The notes: generated by a model from the sequence alone, not told the origin. A stretch of DNA of 64,000 nt from Macrostomum hystrix (GCA_950097015.1 CATNEN010000039.1:6588501-6652500), one strand, 5' to 3'; shown: positions 49,401 through 59,704, counted from the stretch's first letter. Translations and numbers: made by a program.

Positions 49401-51450
49401 CTTTCGACCGCCTATTTTACCAGTATAGAAAAAGATACTCACCGCTGCTGCACAATGTCACTGTTTCTAAATTCCGCGAGTGGCTGGAAACGATGGGTCT
49501 GGAATCCGCCACGGCGGAAGAACAGCGCTTGATGGCAGACCATCAAAATCACACCGAAGGAGTGCAGCGCCGATTTTACCAGGTAAGATTTACTCAAGTT
49601 ATCTATAAAATCGCTTCACGAACTAGGAATTTCTCAAGCTGGAAGCTTTAATACATATATACTTGCTTTAGCAATAGCTTCACTTTCACTCTTTGAAAAG
49701 CTTCACTGTATAGTATTTTTTGAGAAATTTAGTGTTTATGAAACAAAAGAGTCCAAATAAGAATGTATTGTTAAAATTAAGTTTGCTTTTATTATTATTA
49801 ACCTTTTTATCCCACCACTTTGCTAATCAGACCCAGACTAAGAAAAGAAGAGAGAAGGGCCGCCAGCTCACAAAGCGACTGGTCACAGAGGGCGCCGGCG
49901 TGCGTGAAGAGGACGTAAACGCCAAGGCTCCGCTACTCGGCAACGACCTGCAATCGGCTGCTGGCAGCTTAGCGAGCAGAATTAACTGCGCCGCCAGTGA
50001 GTGCATTATTGTTAAATAAGCTTTGTGAATTGAGATTTTGATGAATTGTGACCTCAGTGAATTTGGTCAATTTGGCCAAGTGAATCAGGACCTCAGGGAG
50101 TCAGGACATAAGGGAATCGAAACCTGTATGCTTGTATGCCAAGTCGCAGTGTCGGTGCTATAAAGAAAGTAGCACCGACTTTCTATATTTTATTTTTTTA
50201 ATATAATGGGTGCAGAGGCTATAACAATTATATAAATACATTATCAAATATGACACCGTTTTTTAGCTGCCGCCGGCGGTATTCGCAGAAAGCCAGCCAC
50301 TACCGCATCCGCAAAAGCCAAAGCCAAGCCGTGCCGGTGGCAGAAAACAACCGACGCTTCGGTGGCTGGTCCGAAGGCGAAACGGCCGAGTGCCGGCGCC
50401 GTTCTGCCTGAGAATGCTGCTGCTGGCGCCGTTCTGCCTGAGAATGCTGCTGCTGGCGCCGTTCTGCCTGAGAATGCTGCTGCTGGCGCCGTTCTGCCTG
50501 AGAATGCTGCTGCTGGCGCCGTTCTGCCTGAGAATGCTGCTGCTGGCGCCGTTCTGCCTGGGAATGCTGCTGCCGGCGCCGTTCTGCCTGAGAATGCTGC
50601 TGCTGGCGACTTTCTCGACAGCTTGACAAATCTGTCGTTCTCTTCTTCGCTGGCAGATTTTAACCAAGAGCTGCTTGAGGAATTGTACAGCTCGGCTGCG
50701 GGCTCCTCTGGCGTCGCTGGCGCTGATCTGCCCGCGGAGTCGGCTGCGGGCTCCTCTGGCGTCGCTGGCGCTGATCTGCCCACGGAGTCGGCTGCAGGCT
50801 CCTCTGGCGTCGCTGGCGCTGATCTGCCCGCGGAGTCGGCTGCGGGCTCCTCTGGCGTCGCTGGCGCTGATCTGCCCACGGAGTCGGCTGCGGGCTCCTC
50901 TGGCGTCGCTGGCGCTGATCTGCCCGCGGAGTCGGTTGCGGGCTCCTCTGGCGTCGCTGGCGCTGATCTGCCCACGGAGTCGGCTGCGGGCTCCTCTGGC
51001 GTCGCTGGCGCTGATTTGCCCGCGGAGTCGGTTGCGGGCTCCTCTGGCGTCGCTGGCGCTGATCTACCCGCGGAGTCGGCTGCGGGCGCAACCCGCAAAA
51101 GGCGGCTGCCACCAGCTGCCGACCAATCCTGCAAACGGCAGAAACTGGAGCCTGGCACGCTGGTGCTAGGGTACTGGCCGACCAATGGCGAATGTTGGTG
51201 GCCAGCAATGGTTTGTCTGCCACGACGCGGTTCGAGATGCACAAGAGGAGTGAGCATGATACATGTGCATGTGCAATTTTTCGACGCCCCACCGTCAAGT
51301 GCGTGGTTGCACCAGTGGCGGTTCGTGGAAAATTCAATGGCAGCACCACGAGGCGCATCACAAGAGCTGAGAGAAGCCTTCGAGCAAATGGCAGCTGCTT
51401 CAAAAATAAGTGCTGAAGACCGTATTGACAGATTCCTGAACTCTGTGTAA
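46424..51450 (+). CDS. Zinc finger-tyrosine recombinase-PWWP protein (5 exons, 1065 aa)
   Basis: Exons: 46424-46546, 47425-48689, 49123-49582, 49831-49996, 50267-51450. All introns are GT-AG, phases agree (0, 2, 0, 1) and the total of 3198 bases is divisible by three. Order in the protein: short basic N terminus; AAQQPPT repeats about 45-172; C2H2 fingers at C182/C187/H198/H203 and C255/C258/H271/H276; helical core-binding-like region about 308-460; catalytic domain about 464-616 with R483, K512, R581, H606 and Y615; linker repeats; PWWP-like domain about 967-1034. Spacing R to R is 98 and H to Y is 9, against 99 and 9 in lambda integrase and XerD. The histidine usually three before the second arginine is serine 578. 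Animal Crypton-related proteins with N-terminal fingers are the nearest family I recall. The activity and target are unknown. No break is seen. Confidence 0.82.
46580..47395 (+). repeat. 19-bp minisatellite in intron 1 of recombinase gene
   Basis: About 43 units of CTGCCCTGTCTCTACCACA with a few CATTG variants fill most of the 878-bp intron, ending 30 bp before the acceptor at 47424. The 439-residue and 284-residue frames reading through it are artefacts of a 19-bp period, which repeats every 57 bases without stops. Pyrimidine richness may help acceptor choice. Confidence 0.95.
47440..47815 (+). repeat. 21-bp coding repeat (AAQQPPT) in exon 2
   Basis: About 18 units encode AAQQPPT or AAQQPPP, a flexible Pro-Gln tract placed before the first zinc finger. 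The period is a multiple of three, so length changes keep the frame. Two units read PLAAAQQP (from CACTCGCC). Confidence 0.95.
47845..48130 (+). other. Two C2H2 zinc fingers
   Basis: Finger 1 is C-x4-C-x10-H-x4-H (CPFGDC to KRAH). Finger 2 is C-x2-C-x12-H-x4-H (CEICGEW to RRNSH). They are separated by about 50 residues containing an ILHKRALQILRAS helix. In related animal proteins a pair of fingers precedes the recombinase core; the likely role is DNA or protein contact. Confidence 0.85.
48709..49085 (+). repeat. 19-bp minisatellite in intron 2 of recombinase gene
   Basis: About 20 units of AGTGGCACTTAGATTTTGA, shifting near 49000 to AATGGCACCTAATCTTTGA. It is unrelated in sequence to the intron 1 repeat but has the same 19-bp period. 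It fills almost the whole 433-bp intron. Confidence 0.95.
49123..49582 (+). other. Tyrosine recombinase catalytic domain exon
   Basis: This exon holds the full active-site set: R483 in NANRQGVAS, K512 in KEHKSNEG, R581 in TVSKFREWLE, H606 in DHQNHTEG and the nucleophile Y615 in RRFYQ two residues before the exon end. R483 to Y615 is 132 residues, against 130 in lambda integrase (212 to 342) and 131 in XerD (148 to 279). Such enzymes cut DNA through a 3'-phosphotyrosine link and exchange strands without ATP. Confidence 0.8.
50391..50610 (+). repeat. 30-bp coding repeat (GAVLPENAAA) x7
   Basis: Seven near-identical 30-bp units in exon 5 encode the decapeptide GAVLPENAAA. One unit has GCCTGGGAA and encodes LPGN. 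The tract is probably a disordered linker between the recombinase and PWWP-like parts. Confidence 0.95.
50690..51090 (+). repeat. 48-bp coding repeat (GSSGVAGADLPAESAA) x8
   Basis: Eight units of 48 bp encode a 16-residue motif with alternating DLPAE and DLPTE. It continues the linker, in frame, up to the basic TRKRR and KRQK stretch before the PWWP-like domain. Confidence 0.95.
51150..51357 (+). other. PWWP-like chromatin-reader domain
   Basis: Residues about 967-1034: PGTLVLGYWPTNGECWWPAMV is the entry strand and WWPA signature, followed by a beta segment IHVHVQFFDAP and a WLHQWRFVENS helix region. PWWP domains bind methylated histone lysine and DNA. The aromatic-cage residues cannot be assigned by eye. 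A Tudor-like fold is the alternative. Fusion to a recombinase would suggest chromatin-directed integration, which is inference. Confidence 0.65.
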
Positions 51451-52047
51451 CTTTCTACGCTTAATTAGGCCAAAAAACGAAGGCAGCAGATTCTGATCGA
51501 TTCAAAGAGGGTGATTATAGGAAGACAGTTCTAGGAGAGTGATCGAAAGCAGATTGGGCAAGCTCAATTTAATGCATAGCAGCGGTGCCAACACCTGTGC
51601 TGCGCGGTTTTTTCTCTGTTGCACTTTTTCTGCGCTTTTGTACTATTTCAACATGCTATTAAAACTATTTTCTAACTTGTGAAACATGTCAATATAATAT
51701 AATATTTGAAACTTGTAACTGAAAATTCGTATGCACATAAAATATAATTTGAAAATGTGAAAATAAAGTAAATAATAAATTTATATATATAACTGAAATA
51801 GCTGGACTTGTGTCTAATACGATTGACCTCAAACCCTTTAAAGCTGCGACCGAAATATTTTCCCATTTCTACTATTAGTAGCTTATAATGCAAAATTTAC
51901 AGTTTCTTTGCAAAACTTTTATGTGTCATATTTCGAAATATTCTGGTCGGATATATTTTTTTGGAGTGTCATATCTGTGATGTGGCCTGTCGGGTATCCC
52001 CTACGATGTGCGTCATTTCTTTGTTTCGTGTCATCACCGCTAACATA
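51451..52047 (+). other. 3' UTR and right-end segment after recombinase gene
   Basis: No gene is seen. AATAAA signals at 51762-51767 and 51774-51779 would end the transcript about 330 bp after the stop. The last 60 bp (CCTACGATGTGCGTCATTTC to CTAACATA) adjoin the resumed 18-bp satellite. Confidence 0.55.
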
Positions 52048-55000
52048 GGGGATCATTGTCAACTGGGGGTTCATTGTCAACTGGGGGATCATTGTCAACT
52101 GGGGGATCATTGTCAACTGGGGGATCATCATCAACTGTGGGATCATTGTCAACCGGCGGGATCATTGTCAACTGGGGGATCATTGTCAACTGGGGGATCA
52201 TTGTATACTGTGGGATCATTGTCAACTGGGGGATCATTGTCAACTGGGGGATCATTGTCAACTGGGGGATCATTGTCAACTAGGGGTTCATTGTCAACTG
52301 GGGGATCATTGTCAACTGGGGGATCATTGTCAACTGGGGGATCATCATCAACTGGGGGATCATTGTCAACTGGGGGATCATCATCAATAGGGAGACTTCA
52401 TCAACTGGGGGATCATTGTGAACTGGGGGATCTTTGTTAACTGGGGGATCATTGTCAACTGGGGGATCATCATCAACTGTGGGATCATTGTCAACCGGCG
52501 GGATCATTGTCAACTGAGGGATCATTGTCAACTGGGGGATCATTGTCAACTGGGTGATCATCATCAACTGGGGGATCATTGTCAACTGGGGGAACATTGT
52601 CAACTGGAGGAACATTGTTAACTAGGGATCATCATCAATGGGGAGACTTCATCAACTGGGGGATCATTGTGAACTGGGGGATCTTTGTTAACTGGGGGAT
52701 CATTGTCAACTGGGGGATCATTGTCAACTGGGGGATCATTGTCAACTGGGGGGTCATTGTGAACTGAGAGATCATTGTCAACTGGGGGGTAATGGTCAAC
52801 TGGGGGATAATTGTCAACTGGGGAATCATCATCAACTGGGGAGCATCATCAACTGGGGGATCATTGAGAACTGGGGGATCATTGTCAAATGGGGGATCAT
52901 TGTGAACTGGGGGATCTTTGTCAACTGGGGGATCATTGTATACTGTGGGATCATTGTCAACTGGGGGATCATTGTCAACTGGGGGATCATTGTCAACTGG
53001 GGGATCGTTGTCAACTGGGGGTTCATTGTCAACTGGGGGATCATTGTCAACTGGGGGTTCATTGTCAACTGGGGGATCATTGTCAACTGGGGGATCATTG
53101 TCAACTGGGGGATCATCATCAACTGTGGGATCATTGTCAACCGGCGGGATCATTGTCAACTGGGGGATCATTGTCAACTGGGGGATCATTGTATACTGTG
53201 GGATCATTGTCAACTGGGGGATCATTGTCAACTGGGGGATCATTGTCAACTGGGGGATCATTGTCAACTGGGGGTTCATTGTCAACTGGGGGATCATTGT
53301 CAACTGGGGGATCATTGTCAACTGGGGGATCATCATCAACTGGGGGATCATTGTCAACTGGGGGATCATCATCAACTGTGGGATCATTGTCAACCGGCGG
53401 GATCATTGTCAACTGGGGGATCATTGTCAACTGGGGGATCATTGTCAACTGGGTGATCATCATCAACTGGGGGATCATTGTCAACTGGGGGAACATTGTC
53501 AACTGGAGGAACATTGTTAACTAGGGATCATCATCAATAGGGAGACTTCATCAACTGGGGGATCATTGTGAACTGGGGGATCTTTGTTAACTGGGGGATC
53601 ATTGTCAACTCGGGGATCATTCTCAACTGGGGGATCATTGTCAACTGGGGGATCATTCTCAACTGGGGGATCATTGTCAACTGGGGGATCATTGTCAACT
53701 GGGGGATCATTGTCAACTGGGGGATCATTGTCAACTGGGGGATCGTTGTCAACTGGGGGTTCATTGTCAACTGGGGGATCATTGTCAACTGGGGGTTCAT
53801 TGTCAACTGGGGGATCATTGTCAACTGGGGGATCATTGTCAACTGGGGGATCATCATCAACTGTGGGATCATTGTCAACCGGCGGGATCATTGTCAACTG
53901 GGGGATCATTGTCAACTGGGGGATCATTGTATACTGTGGGATCATTGTCAACTGGGGGATCATTGTCAACTGGGGGATCATTGTCAACTGGGGGATCATT
54001 GTCAACTAGGGGTTCATTGTCAACTGGGGGATCATTGTCAACTGGGGGATCATTGTCAACTGGGGGATCATCATCAACTGGGGGATCATTGTCAACTGGG
54101 GGATCATCATCAACTGTGGGATCATTGTCAACCGGCGGGATCATTGTCAACTGGGGGATCATTGTCAACTGGGGGATCATTGTCAACTGGGTGATCATCA
54201 TCAACTGGGGGATCATTGTCAACTGGGGGAACATTGTCAACTGGAGGAACATTGTTAACTAGGGATCATCATCAATGGGGAGACTTCATCAACTGGGGGA
54301 TCATTGTGAACTGGGGGATCTTTGTTAACTGGGGGATCATTGTCAACTCGGGGATCATTCTCAACTGGGGGATCATTGTCAACTGGGGGATCATTCTCAA
54401 CTGGGGGATCATTGTCAACTGGGGGATCATTTTCAACTGGGGAATCATCATCAACTGGGGGATCATTGTCAACTGGGGGATCATTGTCAACTGGGGGATC
54501 ATTGTCAACTGGGGGATCATTGTCAACTGGGTGATCATCATCAACTGGGGGATCATTGTCAACTGGGGGAACATTGTCAAATGGAGGAACATTGTTAACT
54601 GGGGATCATCATCAATGGGGAGACTTCATCAACTGGGGGATCATTGTGAACTGGGGGATCTTTGTTAACTGGGGGATCATTGTCAACTGGGGGATCATTG
54701 TCAACTGGGGGATCATTGTCAACTGGGGGATCATTTTCAACTGGGGGATCATCATCAACTGGGGGATCATTATCAACTGGGTGATCATTGTGAACTGGGG
54801 GATCTTTGTCAACTGGGGGATCATTGTCAACTGTGGGATCATTGTCAACTGGGGGATCATTGTCAACTGGGGGATCATCATCAACTGGGGGATCATCATC
54901 AACTGGGTGATCATTGTGAACTGGGGGATCATTGTCAACTGGGGGTTCATTGTCAACTGTGGGATCATTGTCAACCGGCGGGATCATTGTCAACTGTGGG

Positions 55001-55706
55001 ATCATTGTCAACTGGGGGATCGTTGTCAACTGGGTGATCATCATCAACTGGGGGATCATTGTCAACTGGGGGAACATTGTCAACTGGAGGAACATTGTTA
55101 ACTAGGGATCATCATCAATGGGGAGACTTCATCAACTGGGGGATCATTGTGAACTGGGGGATCTTTGTTAACTGGGGGATCATTGTCAACTGGGGGATCA
55201 TTCTCAACTGGGGGATCATTTTCAACTGGGGGATCATCATCAACTGGGGGATCATTGTCAACTGGGGGATCATTGTCAACTGGGGGATCATTGTCAACTG
55301 GGGGATCATTGTCAACTGGGTGATCATCATCAACTGGGGGATCATTGATAACTGGGGGAACATTGTCAACTGGAGGAACATTGTTAACTGGGGATCATCA
55401 TCAATAGGGAGACTTCATCAACTGGGGGATCATTGTGAATTGGGGGATCTTTGTTAACTGGGGGATCATTGTTAACTGGGGGATCATTCTCAACTGGGGG
55501 ATCATTGTCAACTGGGGGATCATTCTCAACTGGGGGATCATCATAAACTGGGGGATCATCATCAACTGGGGGATCATTGTGAACTGGGGGATCTTTGTCA
55601 ACTGGGGGATCATTGTCAACTGGGGGTTCATTGTCAACTGGGGGTTCATTGTCAACTGGGGGATCATTGTCAACTGGGGGATCATTGTCAACTGGGGGTT
55701 CATAGT
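52048..55706 (+). repeat. 18-bp satellite array, right part of Helitron 3
   Basis: About 200 units of GGGGGATCATTGTCAACT with the same recurrent variants as 30331-36195, including a block at 52640-53520 that matches 32000-32885. All long open frames, on both strands, are due to the 18-bp period. Confidence 0.96.
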
Positions 55707-55799
55707 AGCTTTAAAAAGCTGTAAATTCAGCTTCTAAAAAGTCTATACTAGACGAATTAAAAGTATTTCTGCTCCCCGAAGGGGGGCAAATCTTGCTAG
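55702..55799 (+). terminator. Helitron 3 3' terminal region with hairpin and CTAG
   Basis: Hairpin at 55770-55788 (TGCTCCCC, loop GAA, GGGGGGCA), then AATCTTG and CTAG. It has one base change (AATC for AAAC) from the Helitron 2 and 4 tails. Confidence 0.9.
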
Positions 55800-56410
55800 T
55801 CCACTATACTAAAAATGAAATGCTTGCTTGCTTGCTTGCTTGGTTGCTTGCTTGTAATTGATTTTCTCCCGAACGGCTCAACCAATTTTCACCATTTCTT
55901 TACCAAAAGATGCCAAATATGGGGACAATTTTACACGTATTTTTATTAAGCTTAACTTTATTGCTAAAGGGATTAAATATTCGAAAAACATGATTTTTTA
56001 AAGGTCAAACCATCTTGGCCTATTGAGAATTTTACTCACTGCCACTGAATTAGAATTGCATCGTAAAATTGCGCAACAACCCCTAGCTGATTGAATTTGA
56101 AGCCTGCTCTCTGGAGACAAATTTGAAATAAATGTACACAACCAACCGCGAGACTGAGTGTACTCTATTTTCTCACTTCATTGTACAAAGCCAGAACTTT
56201 GAAAATTAATTTTATAAGGCTGTTTTTTGCACCCACTAACCAACAGTCGGAATAGCCGATGTGTAGGCACTAGGAATAAGTTAGGCTAGGCTAGGGTTCG
56301 ATTCTGCACTGCGTCAAATCATTTAGACTAATTTTCAGCCAGTAGTGATTGAAGACTATTTTAATTTATTTTTTTCATTTCGTAAATAAAATATCATAAA
56401 TCATAGCACA
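55800..56410 (+). other. Helitron 4 5' region with TTGC run and tRNA-like segment
   Basis: (TTGC)n at about 55821-55855, then sequence matching Helitron 3 18850-19410. The tRNA-like A box (56253) and B box GGTTCGATTCT (56295-56305) are conserved. No protein-coding frame. Confidence 0.75.
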
Positions 56411-57895
56411 CCGGCTAAACCAGAGTTTGAATCATGGCTAAACCAGAGTTTGAATCATGGCTAAACCAGAGTTTGAATCACGGCTAAACCAGAGTCCGAA
56501 TCATGGCTATAGCAGAGTCTGAATCATTGCTAAACTAGAGTCTGAATCATGGCTAAACCAGAGTCTGAATCATGGCTAAAGCAGAGTTTGAATCATGGCT
56601 AAACCAGAGTCCGAATCATGGCTAAACCAGAGTTTGAATCATTGCTAAACTAGAGTCTGAATCATGGCTAAACCAGAGTCTGAATCATGGCTAAAGCAGA
56701 GTTTGAATCATGGCTAAACCAGAGTCCGAATCATGGCTAAAAAAGAGTTTGAATCATGGCTAAACCAGAGTCCGAATCATGGCTAAACCAGAGTTTGAAT
56801 CATGGCTAAACCAGAGTTTGAAACATGGCTAAATCAGAGTTTGAATCATGGCAAAACCAGCGTCTGAATCATGGCTAAACCAGAGTCTGAATCATGGCTA
56901 AACCAGAGTTTAAATCATGGCAAAACCCGAGTTTGAATCATGGCTAAACCAGAGTTTGAATCATGGCTAAACCAGCGTCTGAACCATAGCTAAACCAGCG
57001 TCTGAATCATGGCTAAACCAGCGTCTGAACCATAGCTAAACTAGCGTCTGAATCATGGCTAAACCAGCGTCTGAATCATGGCTAAACCAGAGTCCGAATC
57101 ATGGCTAAACCAGAGTTTGAATCATGGCTAAACCAGAGTCTGAATCATTGCTAAACCAGAGTCTGAATCATTGCTAAACCAGAGTCTGAATCATGGCTAA
57201 ACCAGAGTTTGAATCATGGCTAAACCAGAGTCCGAATCATGGCTAAACCAGAGTTTGAATCATGGCTAAACCAGAGTCTGAATCATGGCTAAACCAGAGT
57301 TTGAATCATGGCTAAACCAGAGTTTGAATCATGGCTAAACCAGAGTTTGAAACATGGCTAAAGCAGAGTTTGAATCATGGCTAAACCAGCGTCTGAATCA
57401 TGGCTAAACCAGCGTCTGAATCATGGCTAAACCAGAGTCTGAATCATGGCTAAACCAGAGTTTGAATCATGGCTAAACCAGAGTCTGAATCATGGCTAAA
57501 CCAGAGTTTGAATCATGGCTAAACCAGAGTTTGAATCATGGCTAAACCAGAGTCTGAATCATGGCTAAAGCAGAGTTTAAATTATGGCTAAACCAGAGTT
57601 TGAATCATGGCTACACCAGAGTTTGAATCATGGCTACACCAGAGTTTGAATCATGGCTAAAGCAGAGTTTAAATTATGGCTAAACCAGAGTTTGAATCAT
57701 GGCTACACCAGAGTTTGAATCATGGCTAAAGCAGACTTTAAATCATCACAGCGTCTGAATCATGGCTAAACCAGAGTTTGAATCATGGCTACATTAGAGT
57801 TTGAATCATGGTAAAACGAGAGTTTGAATCATAGCCCACCAGGGTTTAAAACATGGCGAAACCTGAGTTTGAATCTTGGCTAACCCCGCGTTTGA
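56411..57895 (+). repeat. 23-bp satellite array in Helitron 4
   Basis: About 64 units of the family seen in Helitron 3, with its own variants (AGAGTCCGAATC, AAAGCAGAG, GGCTACACC). It ends at the same AAAATCAACGTCAACTGGGG junction into the 18-bp satellite, so the junction predates the split of the two elements. Confidence 0.95.
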
Positions 57896-59606
57896 AAAAT
57901 CAACGTCAACTGGGGAGTCATCATCAAAATGGGGATCAAGGTAAACTGGGGGATAATCGTCAACTGGAGGATCTTGGTAAACTGGGGGATAATTGTCAAC
58001 TGGGGGATCATTGTCAACTGGGGGATCGTTGTAAACTGGGGGATAATTGTCAACTGGGGAATCATCATCAAATGGGGGATCATGGTCAACTGGGGGATAA
58101 TTGTCAACTGGGGAATCATCATCAACTGGGGATCATCATCAACTGGGGGATCATCATCAACTGGGGGATCTTTGTCAACTGGGGGATCATTGTGAACTGG
58201 GGGATCTTTGTCAACTGGGGGATCATTGTCAACTGTGGGATCATTGTCAACTGGGGGATCATTGTCAACTGGCGGATCATTTTCAACTGGGGGATCATTG
58301 TCAACTGGGGGTTCATTGTCAACTGGGGGATCATTGTCAACTGGGGGGATCATTGTCAACTGGGTGACCATCATCAACTGGGGGATCATTGTCAACTGGG
58401 GGTTCATTGTCAACTGTGGGATCATTGTCAACCGGCGGGATCATTGTCAACTGGGGGATCATTGTCAACTGGGGGATCATTGTCAACTGTGGGATCATTG
58501 TCAACTGGGTGATCATCATCAACTGGGGGAACATTGTCAACTGGAGGAACATTGTTAACTGGGGATCATCATCAATGGGGAGACTTCATCAACTGGGGGA
58601 TCATTGTGAACTGGGGGATCTTTGTTAACTGGGGGATCATTGTCAACTGGGGGATCATTCTCAACTGGGGGATCATTGTCAACTGGCGGATCATTTTCAA
58701 CTGGGGGATCATCATCAACTGGGGGATCATTGTCAACTGGGGGATCATTGTCAACTGGGGGATCATTGTCAACTGGGGGATCATTGTCAACTGGGTGATC
58801 ATCATCAACTGGGGGATCATTGTCAACTGGAGGAACATTTTCAGCTGGAGGAACATTGTTAACTGGGGATCATCATCAATGGGGAGACTTTATCAACTGG
58901 GGGATCATTGTGAACTGGGGGATCTTTGTTAACTGGGGGATCATTGTCAACTGGGGGATCATTTTCAAATGGGGGATCATCATCAACTGGGGGATCATCA
59001 TCAACTGGGGGATCATTGTGAACTGGGGGATCATTGTCAACTGTGGGATCATTGTCAACTGGGGGATCATTGTCAACTGGGGGATCATTGTCAAATGGGG
59101 ATCATTGTCAACTGGGGGATCGTTGTTAACTGGGGGATCATTTTCAAATGGGGGATCATCATCAACTGGGGGATCATCATCAACTGGGGGATCATTGTGA
59201 ACTGGGGGATCATTGTCAACTGTGGGATCATTGTCAACTGGGGGATCATTGTCAACTGGGGGATCATTGTCAAATGGGGATCATTGTCAACCGGGGGATC
59301 GTTGTCAACTGGGGGATCATTTTCAAATGGGGGATCATCATCAACTGGGGGATCATCATCAACTGGGGGATCATTGTGAACTGGGGGATCTTTGTCAACT
59401 GGGGGATCATTGTCAACTGTGGGATCATTGTCAACTAGGGGATCATTGTCAACTGGGGGATCATTGTCAACTGGGGGATCATTGTCAAATGGGGGATCAT
59501 TGTCAACTGGGGGATCGTTGTCAACTGGGGGTTCATTGTCAACTGGGGGTTCATTGTCAACTGGGGGATCATTGTCAACTGTGGGATCATTGTCAACTGG
59601 GGGATC
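57896..59606 (+). repeat. 18-bp satellite array in Helitron 4
   Basis: About 95 units of GGGGGATCATTGTCAACT with more diverged variants than Helitron 3. A 179-bp segment is tandemly repeated (58969 and 59148). Confidence 0.95.
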
Positions 59607-59704
59607 ATTGTAGCTTTAAAAAGCTGTAAATTCAGCTGCTAAAAAGTATATACTAGACGAATTAAAAGTATTTCTGCTCCCCGAAGGGGGGCAAAACTTG
59701 CTAG
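59607..59704 (+). terminator. Helitron 4 3' terminal region with hairpin and CTAG
   Basis: The shared non-autonomous tail ends in CTAG followed by T at 59705. With A at 3225 before Helitron 1, the outer flanks of the four-element array read A|T, the standard Helitron target. Confidence 0.9.

Larger units (their letters stand above)
36196..52047 (+). mobile_element. Candidate tyrosine-recombinase element inserted in the 18-bp satellite
   Basis: The 18-bp array ends at CAACT plus seven Gs at 36197, and resumes at GGGGATCATTGTC from 52048 in the same orientation. Removing the block, with one G-run counted once, restores an ordinary satellite junction. The 15.85-kb block has no 18-bp GATC satellite. 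It holds a short unique left end, a 116-bp satellite in higher-order repeats and an intact zinc-finger, tyrosine recombinase and PWWP-like gene. Crypton-type elements integrate by recombining a circle and leave only short direct repeats, which would fit the G-run. That this block moved as a unit is inference; boundary precision is a few bases because of the G-run. Confidence 0.5.
18808..55799 (+). mobile_element. Helitron 3, giant non-autonomous (37 kb) with nested cargo
   Basis: It starts TCCACTATACTAAAAATG directly after the CTAG of Helitron 2. It ends with a hairpin at 55770-55788 and CTAG at 55796-55799. Inside are a 600-bp 5' region shared with Helitron 4, alternating 23-bp and 18-bp satellites to 36195, a 15.85-kb foreign block (36196-52047) with a tyrosine recombinase gene, and more 18-bp satellite to 55706. 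No Rep-helicase is present. The length is extreme for a Helitron and probably reflects satellite growth plus insertion after transposition. The boundaries rest on terminal motifs only, so fusion of two elements cannot be excluded. Confidence 0.82.
55800..59704 (+). mobile_element. Helitron 4, non-autonomous (3.9 kb)
   Basis: It starts TCCACTATACTAAAAATG directly after the CTAG of Helitron 3. The hairpin is at 59675-59693 and CTAG at 59701-59704, followed by T. It has the same plan as Helitron 3 without the insert: a 600-bp 5' region, a 23-bp satellite, an 18-bp satellite and the shared 98-bp tail. It therefore shows the likely ancestral form of Helitron 3. No coding gene. Confidence 0.92.

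Noticed and set aside
46424-51450. Reading the gene as part of a DIRS or Ngaro retroelement
   Set aside because: No reverse transcriptase, RNase H or split direct repeats are present around the recombinase gene.
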